DNA from: CAUTUX01 sp963545485
GTDB lineage: Bacteria > Bacillota > Clostridia > Christensenellales > CAG-917
NCBI GenBank assembly: GCA_963545485.1
Contig: CAUUJG010000009.1
Span: 1-53,560, forward strand
Reading direction: 5' to 3'
DNA length: 53,560 nucleotides
Shown here: one piece after another, positions 19,368 to 25,685 of the stretch
How the letters are laid out: every line of letters begins with the position of its first letter
Position numbering within the stretch: the first letter of the stretch is position 1
Notes under the pieces: generated by a model
What the model was told of the DNA's origin: nothing
The model's input: only the letters and a program-made list of their open reading frames with translations
The model's database searches: none
Position numbers and translations under genes: made by a program

Positions 19368-19997
19368 ATGAACACATTATTATTAGCATTAAGTGATGGA
19401 GCGAAAAAAGGTTTGATGTTTGGACTTTTAGCAGTTGTACTTGTAGGTATGATTGTTTTTTCATTCATTTCAAACAAGAAAAATAAAAAGAATCAAGCAA
19501 CACTGAATTCACAGATTAAAGTTGGTGCAAGGGTAAGAACTGCAGCAGGAATGTTAGGCTATATTACACAAGTGAATGTTGATAACACAATAATTGTTAA
19601 TTGTGGAACAGAAGAAGCACCTAATTTTGTTTGTATGGTAAGTCAAGCTATTGCTGAAGTATTAGTGCCTGCACCAAAGACGCCAGAAGAAATTGCAGCT
19701 GAGAAAGAAGCAGAAAAACTTATAGAGGCAAAGAATAATGCAAAAGAAAATAAAGATATTAAAGAAGAAGTTAAAGAAGATAACAATGCTGAATCAGTAG
19801 TAGCAGTTACACCAGTTGAAGAAAGTGTAGTAGAAGAAAATAAAGTTGAAATTGCAGAAGAAGTTGAAGAGCAACCAGTAGTTGAAGAGAAAAAAGAAGA
19901 GGCTGAAAAGGAAGAAGAAAAAAAGGAAGCACCTGCTGCAAAAAAACCAACGGCAACAAAAAAATCAACAGCGAAAAAACCAGCAGAGTCAAAATAA
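19368..19997 (+). CDS. yajC: YajC-family protein with long charged C-terminal tail
   Basis: Residues 12-35 form one TM helix (KKGLMFGLLAVVLVGMIVF...), and residues 36-105 match YajC, the accessory subunit of the SecDF-YajC translocon complex (IKVGARVRTAAGMLGYITQVNVDNTIIVNCG). YajC is usually 85-120 residues; here about 100 extra residues follow, first Glu/Lys/Val-rich and then an Ala/Lys/Pro/Thr tail (APAAKKPTATKKSTAKKPAE) like histone H1 tails. The position after tgt is the conserved one, but secD and secF do not follow. Ribosome site TTAGGAG. A strong terminator follows. Confidence 0.85.
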   Translation: MNTLLLALSDGAKKGLMFGLLAVVLVGMIVFSFISNKKNKKNQATLNSQIKVGARVRTAAGMLGYITQVNVDNTIIVNCGTEEAPNFVCMVSQAIAEVLVPAPKTPEEIAAEKEAEKLIEAKNNAKENKDIKEEVKEDNNAESVVAVTPVEESVVEENKVEIAEEVEEQPVVEEKKEEAEKEEEKKEAPAAKKPTATKKSTAKKPAESK

Positions 19998-20021
19998 GCT
20001 GAGATTGAATACAGTATGCTA

Positions 20022-20027
20022 TATAAT
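20022..20027 (+). promoter_or_regulatory. Possible -10 box overlapping the yajC terminator
   Basis: TATAAT lies directly before the terminator's first arm. Its transcript start, near 20034, would fall inside that arm, so transcripts from this promoter could not form the terminator and would read into the downstream membrane protein gene. No good -35 is seen. Confidence 0.35.
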
Positions 20028-20054
20028 AAAAGGAGTCAAAAGACTCCTTTTTTT
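20028..20054 (+). terminator. Rho-independent terminator after yajC
   Basis: AAAAGGAGTC (20028-20037), loop AAAA, GACTCCTTTT (20042-20051), then more T. A perfect 10-bp stem with a tetraloop and T-run ends the ruvC-yajC cluster. Confidence 0.9.
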
Positions 20055-20067
20055 GTGAGGTAGGTAA

Positions 20068-22050
20068 ATGGAAGAAAGAATATATGATATTACGGATCGT
20101 TACATTAATGAGTTTAAGGATAGGCATAATAAAAATGTAGAGGAATATTTTCAGGAGCTCACAAAAAAATCACGACTTGATGTGCAAGAAAATAATAAGA
20201 CTGTAAAAGAATATAATGAAGCAGAAAATTTAAGTGAGAAGACATATAAAAAGATAACCGCATTGAAAGTAATTGGAATAATACAAGGAGTGCTGCTAGG
20301 AATTTTGGCTATAGTATTTATAGCCTATCTTGCATTAAAAAGAACGAGTGTGGATGGAATAGAAGAAATGAGTGCACAGATGGGTTTTGTTGCTATACCT
20401 ATTGTTGCAATTTCTTTACTTGTAACATTTTCAATACTTATTGCCTTTAAAGTAAAAAAACTAAACAAAGTATTTGATGAGAATAAAAAGATTGCAAAGG
20501 AAAGGCTTGAAAAAGCGGTATTTCAGATGCAGCCATTGAATGATCTGTTTGAAACACATACTTATCAGAAACTATTTACAAAAACATGGTCAATGATAAC
20601 ATTTGACCCTGTTTTCGACAGTAAAAAATTTGAGTTGATGTGTAAAAAATATGGACTATATGATAATAAGGCAAATAAGAATAGGAGTGCTCTATATGTG
20701 CAATCAGGGCACATCAATGGATCACCATTTATGATAAGTAGAGTGCGTGGCATGAAGATGGTGGATCATGTATATACAGGGTCGTTGACAATAAGTTGGA
20801 GTGAATACAATGGGAAAGAATGGGTTACAAGATCAGAGACACTTTATGCTAGTTTAACAAAACCTGTTGCTAAATATGATGAAACCAATTCAATTGTGTT
20901 TGCAAGTGAAGCAATGCCCAACCTTAGTTTCATCAGACGACCAAATTCAAAGAATTTGTCAGCGATGAATGAGAAAAAATATGAGAAATATATTCATAAA
21001 CAAGAAAAAGAACTCAACAAATATTCTGAAAGACAAATGAAGGCAGGTCGTGATTTTACTCCATTATCTAATACAGAGTTTGAAATTATTTTTGGAGCAC
21101 TGAATAGAGATAATGAACATGAATTTAGAATGTTTGCAACACCGCAAACACAAGTAGAAATGAAAAAGTTGATAGTCGGAACAAAAGAAGGTATTCCATA
21201 TGATGATTTTAATTTTGAAAAATATAAAATGCTTACAAAGATAACAACAGGTACTTTGCAAAAAACAGATATATCAAGTGAGCCTTCAGATTTTAGCGGT
21301 TATGATTATGAAGAAGTGAAAAGAAGATTTATTAAACTTAATAATGAATATTTCTACGGTATTTATTTTGCATTCGCACCTATATTGGCTGTAAATGCAT
21401 ATCAAGACACAAAACCAGCTGAATATATTTATAAAGATGTATACGGGACGAAATTTTGTAATTGGCAACATGAAGCAATTGTTAATGCATTTCCAAGGAG
21501 CGATATTGCACATAGCGATTGTAAAACAAAATGTATACTAAAAACAGAACCATTTCATACGAATAAATATGGAGACGGAATAAAGGCAACAGCATATGGA
21601 TTTAATATAATTCCAAGAGTAACTGAAATTTCGGTATATGGTGGTGATGGCAATTATCATTTAGTTCCTGTTTATTGGGATGAATATATTCCTGTTGAAA
21701 AAACAACTACTATAGGAGTAATGGAATCACAGCTTACGATACCTGAATATAGAAATATTATGAATGAGAACGAAGATAACAAGAAGATGTTAAAAAAATG
21801 TACATCTGCTATGTCCAATTCATTATTTGCACTGTTATTTAGAGATGAAGTATCCGATTCTGAGATGGGCAAAACTTTAAAAAGTACATATTCAGTTATA
21901 AATAATGTGGAATTACCTAAAATAGAAACATTAGATGATCTTAAGAATGGATTAAAGAAGGGAGATAAGGAAGCCACTGAGGAATTTGAGGATAGTCTAG
22001 AAGAGCTTGTTGAATCACTCGATGCAGATGAAACAAGCACAGTTCAATAG
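20068..22050 (+). CDS. Two-TM membrane protein, DUF3137/MAG1210-like
   Basis: 660 residues of unknown function. A short N-terminal helical segment precedes two TM helices (about 70-93 and 112-135), followed by a large cytoplasmic or surface region and an acidic C-terminal tail. The part around residues 165-300 (FDPVFDSKKFELMCKKYGLY, then NGSPFMISRVRGMK) resembles proteins that accompany LemA in low-GC bacteria and mycoplasmas (DUF3137 or the MAG1210 family); that naming is from memory of patterns and is tentative. lemA is indeed the next gene. Ribosome site TGAGGTAGG. It follows the yajC terminator by 13 bases. Confidence 0.5.
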   Translation: MEERIYDITDRYINEFKDRHNKNVEEYFQELTKKSRLDVQENNKTVKEYNEAENLSEKTYKKITALKVIGIIQGVLLGILAIVFIAYLALKRTSVDGIEEMSAQMGFVAIPIVAISLLVTFSILIAFKVKKLNKVFDENKKIAKERLEKAVFQMQPLNDLFETHTYQKLFTKTWSMITFDPVFDSKKFELMCKKYGLYDNKANKNRSALYVQSGHINGSPFMISRVRGMKMVDHVYTGSLTISWSEYNGKEWVTRSETLYASLTKPVAKYDETNSIVFASEAMPNLSFIRRPNSKNLSAMNEKKYEKYIHKQEKELNKYSERQMKAGRDFTPLSNTEFEIIFGALNRDNEHEFRMFATPQTQVEMKKLIVGTKEGIPYDDFNFEKYKMLTKITTGTLQKTDISSEPSDFSGYDYEEVKRRFIKLNNEYFYGIYFAFAPILAVNAYQDTKPAEYIYKDVYGTKFCNWQHEAIVNAFPRSDIAHSDCKTKCILKTEPFHTNKYGDGIKATAYGFNIIPRVTEISVYGGDGNYHLVPVYWDEYIPVEKTTTIGVMESQLTIPEYRNIMNENEDNKKMLKKCTSAMSNSLFALLFRDEVSDSEMGKTLKSTYSVINNVELPKIETLDDLKNGLKKGDKEATEEFEDSLEELVESLDADETSTVQ

Positions 22051-22080
22051 TTTGATAAAAAAGTGTGTAAGTAGTATAGT

Positions 22081-22140
22081 TAAGGCATTGAAACAATGCT
22101 ACCGCAATCCCACTGGCTTTAGACGGTGGGTTAAGGTAGC
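22081..22140 (+). mobile_element. Decayed IS200/IS605-type right end, copy 1
   Basis: CCCACTG-GCTTTAGA-CGGTGGG (22109-22130) is a 7-bp hairpin (one G-T pair) with the GCTTTAGA loop common at the 3' ends of tnpB elements. The reading frame entering it, QSHWL-stop, matches a usual TnpB C-terminus. Outer arms GCTACC (22098-22103) and GGTAGC (22135-22140) extend the structure. No tnpA or tnpB gene remains. Confidence 0.55.
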
Positions 22141-22156
22141 AAAAAATAGATATTTG

Positions 22157-22165
22157 TGATATAAT
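22157..22165 (+). promoter_or_regulatory. lemA promoter (extended -10) before the omega-RNA-like relic
   Basis: TGA-TATAAT ends at 22165. Transcription would start near 22172, so the lemA message would begin with the TnpB-derived structured segment (about 22180-22279) before its ribosome site. Confidence 0.45.
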
Positions 22166-22179
22166 TATAAGAAAAAAAA

Positions 22180-22279
22180 CAATAGGGCAGGGACTGTCCG
22201 AATTAACGCCTGTGGAGATAGTAGGTTGCGAGGTCAGTGAAGCAGGAAGCCTATAGGCTTTAGACTATGGGTAGTTCAC
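22180..22279 (+). mobile_element. TnpB 3'-end / omega-RNA-like relic, copy 2, in the lemA leader
   Basis: The + frame at 22193-22237 reads TVRINACGDSRLRGQ and, after a frameshift, SVKQEAYRL-stop at 22234-22263. INACGD...S(V/M)KQEA is the typical zinc-finger end and C-terminus of TnpB. The stop lies in a hairpin CCTATAG-GCTTTAGA-CTATGGG (22250-22271) and the element ends GTAGTTCAC at 22279. In active elements this segment is both the tnpB 3' end and the scaffold of the guide (omega) RNA, whose guide is the flanking DNA. Here that flank is the lemA ribosome site and start. Confidence 0.65.
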
Positions 22280-22293
22280 ACAAGGAGATAATT

Positions 22294-22977
22294 ATGGCAA
22301 ACGAACTAAATGAAATGACAGCACAGCCAAATAGTGCAGGTAGAGATTTATTTGTAATAGAAAAACAGATCCCAATTAAAGTGACCAAGTGGTCAGCAGT
22401 GTTTCAGTTTTTTTTGTGGTTTCCACTTATAATTCCAGGGCTTATATTTGTATTTAAAAAGCAGAAGGCAAAAGAAAGACTTGCGACCCTTGAACAGAAT
22501 TTACAAGTAAAGGCTTCAACAGTAGATAATTATTTGGAGCAGAGAGTAGTAGTATTGAAAAATGTAGTAGGACTTGTTGAAAAGGCAACAAAGCTAGATA
22601 AAGATACATTTACAGCAGTTGCAGCATTAAGAAGTGGAGTAAGACCAACAGCACCAGAAGGCAATGAAGATGCAACAAGAAATATATTGTCAAATCAGAT
22701 AGACAATGGATTTAGAGAAATAAATGTAGCTTTTGAAAGATATCCTGAACTAAAGTCAATGGCAGTTATTGCAGATGCTATGCAACAGAATATAAGTCTT
22801 CAGAGAGAGATTACAGCAGCAAGAGATTTATACAATGATGCAGTACATCAGTGGAACAAAGAAATTCAGGAATGGCCTGCAAAGAGAATAGTTGCAGCAA
22901 AAGCTGGGTATACAACTAGAGTGCCTTTCTCAGCATCGCAGGAAATAAAAGATCAAGCAAGAGAAGCATTCTTTTAA
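22294..22977 (+). CDS. lemA: LemA family membrane protein
   Basis: 227 residues. One N-terminal TM segment (about 38-60, FQFFLWFPLIIPGLIFVF) and a long helical domain (KAKERLATLEQNLQVKASTVDNYLEQRVVVL...), as in LemA proteins, which have an N-out, largely cytosolic helical body and no settled function. The ATG at 22294 is chosen because AAGGAG precedes it; the in-frame ATG at 22267 lies within the transposon relic and has no ribosome site. It pairs with the membrane protein gene upstream, as is usual for LemA loci. Confidence 0.85.
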   Translation: MANELNEMTAQPNSAGRDLFVIEKQIPIKVTKWSAVFQFFLWFPLIIPGLIFVFKKQKAKERLATLEQNLQVKASTVDNYLEQRVVVLKNVVGLVEKATKLDKDTFTAVAALRSGVRPTAPEGNEDATRNILSNQIDNGFREINVAFERYPELKSMAVIADAMQQNISLQREITAARDLYNDAVHQWNKEIQEWPAKRIVAAKAGYTTRVPFSASQEIKDQAREAFF

Positions 22978-23010
22978 ATCTAAAGTTTTATTTAATAAAT
23001 AATTTAAAAT

Positions 23011-24027
23011 ATGAAAAAGTGGAATTTTAGTAATTTATCAAAAATCACTGTGAGTGAGACGGATTTCAGTGGAGTTGATAACGGTATAAAAGTCAAGATG
23101 AGGCAAGTTTTACTGTCTAGGCTTGATTTAGAAGTTCTTAAGACAAAAAATGGAATAAAGGGTATTGGCACTTCTGGAATAGGCATTATTGCGGTTGATG
23201 CCAATAATGAACTTGATCCTCTTGTAGAGGAAGCTTTAGCAAATGAATACAACACTATGGATGAAAGTTTACATCTTGGCAGAAAAGTCCTCATAAATCC
23301 ATATTTAAAGAAGAGCAATGGATCATTATCTATATTGGGTGTAAATGAACAGGGTTTATTTGCAGATTTTGTTTCTATACCAGAGCAGAATCTCACAATT
23401 CAGCTCAATTCAATGAGTGATGATGAAGCATTATTTGTTCCTTATGTAGCCGTTGCTTTGAATATTTTTGACAGCATTGATAGTGAAAAAGGAGAGACTA
23501 TAGTAATAATATCATCCAACGCTATGGGTTTGGTTATGGCTCAGATTGCCAGATATTATCAAATGATACCAATTCTAATTTCATCAAATCCAGACATATT
23601 AGAAAAAGCTAAAGAACTTGGTATTTATTTTTGTCATGATAGTAAAAATGACGATGTTGAAAAAGAAGTTCTACAAGATACATCAGCGAGAATGGGAGAT
23701 TATGTTGCATATTTTTATGATGATGAATATGCATATCAGAAAAGTTTGAAGTTATTAAAGCATGGAGGCATATCAGTAGTGGCATGCGTTACAGGAATTC
23801 CTAATGCCGGAATTAAGAGCATGTCTGATGTTATTGAAAACGAAATCAGAATTGTGCCGATAAATAACGGATGCAAGCAATATACTTCTGCGATAAATTT
23901 ATTGGCTACAAAAGTGGTAAATGTAGAAGGGCTCATCAAAGAACACATAGATAGCGATGGAATTCAAGATGTAATTAATCGATTTGCAAGTGGTGATAAT
24001 TCTTTAGTGGCAGTTAAAATAAAATAG
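23011..24027 (+). CDS. Divergent medium-chain dehydrogenase/reductase (MDR) protein
   Basis: 338 residues with the MDR layout: a GroES-like N-terminal half (VLLSRLDLEVLKTKNGIKGIGTSG..., GVNEQGLFADFVSIPEQN) and a Rossmann half beginning IVIISSNAMGLVMAQIA. The usual Cys/His zinc ligands of alcohol dehydrogenases are not in their normal places (the first position reads SRLDLE), and the dinucleotide loop lacks GxGxxG. It may be a zinc-free reductase, or related to the diaminohexanoate dehydrogenase-type branch; the substrate is unknown. No clear ribosome site precedes the ATG. It converges on the DUF4364 gene with one base between. Confidence 0.6.
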   Translation: MKKWNFSNLSKITVSETDFSGVDNGIKVKMRQVLLSRLDLEVLKTKNGIKGIGTSGIGIIAVDANNELDPLVEEALANEYNTMDESLHLGRKVLINPYLKKSNGSLSILGVNEQGLFADFVSIPEQNLTIQLNSMSDDEALFVPYVAVALNIFDSIDSEKGETIVIISSNAMGLVMAQIARYYQMIPILISSNPDILEKAKELGIYFCHDSKNDDVEKEVLQDTSARMGDYVAYFYDDEYAYQKSLKLLKHGGISVVACVTGIPNAGIKSMSDVIENEIRIVPINNGCKQYTSAINLLATKVVNVEGLIKEHIDSDGIQDVINRFASGDNSLVAVKIK

Positions 24028-24028
24028 G

Positions 24029-24562
24029 TTATTCAATTAAAAGTTCATATATTGTGCTATAGGTTTGAGATGCCTTTTCTCGCCACATTTTGTATACATA
24101 TTTTGCAGTCTGTCGATTTGGGACATTAAGCTTTAAGTCCATGATGCTGTCAACATCCCCCATAATTTTCAGCCTGGTTGTATATGTGCCATCCATATTT
24201 TTTGAATAATCTGCAATATATGTTTGGGATTGTTTTAATTGTAATCTATGATCACGACAGTATTCAGTTATTGATTCCCTTAGAGAAGCAGGTATATCTT
24301 TGTAGAACTGTGAAATGCATTCACTGCCTTCTTTTGAGATACCGACTTTTGTTGTTTTTTTTACTTTAAACACTAGATTTGTTTCTAAAAGTTCCGAAAG
24401 AGCCTGTCTACAATCCACATATGTTAACCAATTGTTTTCAATCGATAAAATTTGCGGTATAGTTTCTTCTTCAATTGCAATCCCCATCTTGTCAAAAAGC
24501 ATAAGAATTGCCAGTTTAGTGTCTCTGTTATCTAGAGTATACAAACATTTTTCGTCAATCAT
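24029..24562 (-). CDS. DUF4364 family winged-helix regulator
   Basis: 177 residues matching the DUF4364 family of Clostridia, predicted PadR-like DNA-binding proteins. The N-terminal winged helix spans about residues 12-75 (DTKLAILMLFDKMG..., LTYVDCRQALSELLETNLVF), followed by STKEG-type wing and a C-terminal alpha/beta part. Targets are unknown. The promoter lies directly in front (TTGCAA-17-TAAAGT), giving a leader of about 3 nt and no ribosome site, and a 24-bp palindrome overlaps the -35, suggesting autoregulation. Confidence 0.75.
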   Translation of the reverse strand: MIDEKCLYTLDNRDTKLAILMLFDKMGIAIEEETIPQILSIENNWLTYVDCRQALSELLETNLVFKVKKTTKVGISKEGSECISQFYKDIPASLRESITEYCRDHRLQLKQSQTYIADYSKNMDGTYTTRLKIMGDVDSIMDLKLNVPNRQTAKYVYKMWREKASQTYSTIYELLIE

Positions 24563-24571
24563 AGTACTGAA

Positions 24572-24600
24572 ACTTTACAGGGTTTTAAGATATATTGCAA
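24572..24600 (-). promoter_or_regulatory. DUF4364 gene promoter
   Basis: Read on the minus strand: -35 TTGCAA (24600-24595), 17-base spacer, -10 TAAAGT (24577-24572). Transcription would start near 24565, about three bases before the ATG at 24562. Confidence 0.5.
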
Positions 24601-24610
24601 TTGATATCTT
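24587..24610. promoter_or_regulatory. Palindromic operator candidate
   Basis: AAGATAT (24587-24593) and ATATCTT (24604-24610) are perfect inverted arms around a 10-base centre containing the -35 hexamer of the DUF4364 promoter. Position and symmetry suit a dimeric repressor, possibly DUF4364 itself. Confidence 0.4.
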
Positions 24611-24743
24611 GCGAATATATTTTGAACACAAGAAGTAGTATATATTGGATCTGATATACACAATATGTTGATGGAGTAAATAAAATAGCAAATGAGGTTG
24701 TGACAATATATTCCCTTATTTATTTTAGTGAGATTTAATTTTT

Positions 24744-24772
24744 TTGTTACACTACACCGATTGTGCTAAAAT
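24744..24772 (+). promoter_or_regulatory. Promoter of the glutamate-5-kinase-like gene, predicted leaderless
   Basis: -35 TTGTTA (24744-24749), 17-base spacer, -10 TAAAAT (24767-24772). The ATG at 24780 starts 7 bases after the -10 box, and TGTAGCC between them is not a ribosome site. Confidence 0.6.
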
Positions 24773-24779
24773 TGTAGCC

Positions 24780-25613
24780 ATGAGCGAAAAGAGTATACAG
24801 TTAGTTTGTAAAATAGGGTCAATGGCTCTTATAAATAAAGAATATAATGATATTGATTACAACATTATTGCAAGATTGTCTCGTGAGTTGAAACCTGGGT
24901 ATATTTTAGTGACATCAGGTGCTGTTGAAACGGGTAAACTTGATTATATAAAGCGAAATGGAACGACTCTTAAAGGTACTGATGAAGAGAATAAAACAGA
25001 CTATGCAGCACAAGGTCAGTCGATATTAATGCAAACATATAGACAATACATAGATAGTAGATATAGTGTAAGACAGCTTCTCATAGAACATTCAAATTTC
25101 AACGATGATATAAAAAGAACGCATTTGAAAGAGTTCTTAACAAGAGCTCCGAGACAAAATGCTATACCAATAGTAAACTACAATGATGCTGTTAGCTATG
25201 AAGAAAATAGAAAGCATGAATTAATAGATTTCAAGAAAAAGAATGATGGTAGAGTAATTGAATGCATAGATAATGATGAAACGGCATCGCAAATTGCTTG
25301 TCTCGTTGAATGTGAGACTTTGGTAATACTTTCTACAACTGATGGTATTTATAAAGATTATGCGAATTCAAATACACTTATAGAGGAAGTTTCGGATACA
25401 AATATTGACAGGCTTTTAAACAAAATAGAAGAAATGAGAAAAGGGTGTAGCGGTTCATCAAGAGAAGGAGCAAACGGTGCGGGAGCAAAGCTTGAATATA
25501 TAAAAGATGCTGTTAAACAAGGCATAAAGGTAATAATTGCATCAAGTAAATATTCGCTCAGTGATATACTGAATAATAAAGTAAAAGCAACTAAAATATT
25601 CTTGAAGAAGTAA
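24780..25613 (+). CDS. Glutamate 5-kinase-like amino acid kinase
   Basis: About 277 residues of the amino-acid kinase family, closest in pattern to ProB (ATP + glutamate to glutamyl-5-phosphate, first step of proline synthesis). Matches include LVCKIGS, ILVTSGAVETGK, AAQGQ, PIVNYNDAVS, IDNDETASQIA and LSTTDGIYKD. The glycine loop GTGGMxTK of ProB is changed to REGANGAGAKLEY, and the C-terminal PUA domain is absent. No proA is nearby. It may be a diverged ProB or a kinase for another acid. The ATG at 24780 is chosen from the promoter position; an in-frame ATG at 24744 would overlap the -35. Confidence 0.6.
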   Translation: MSEKSIQLVCKIGSMALINKEYNDIDYNIIARLSRELKPGYILVTSGAVETGKLDYIKRNGTTLKGTDEENKTDYAAQGQSILMQTYRQYIDSRYSVRQLLIEHSNFNDDIKRTHLKEFLTRAPRQNAIPIVNYNDAVSYEENRKHELIDFKKKNDGRVIECIDNDETASQIACLVECETLVILSTTDGIYKDYANSNTLIEEVSDTNIDRLLNKIEEMRKGCSGSSREGANGAGAKLEYIKDAVKQGIKVIIASSKYSLSDILNNKVKATKIFLKK

Positions 25614-25645
25614 TCAGAAAAAAACAGTACTTACGCAAACAAATT

Positions 25646-25676
25646 AATATGTGACTCTGTTTATGAGTCACATATT
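25646..25676. terminator. Bidirectional hairpin between convergent genes
   Basis: AATATGTGACTC (25646-25657), loop TGTTTAT, GAGTCACATATT (25665-25676): a perfect 12-bp stem between the kinase gene and the PFOR gene. The minus-strand side is followed by AATTTGTTT, so it suits PFOR best; it could also end the + strand gene. Confidence 0.65.
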
Positions 25677-25685
25677 GAATGTGTG

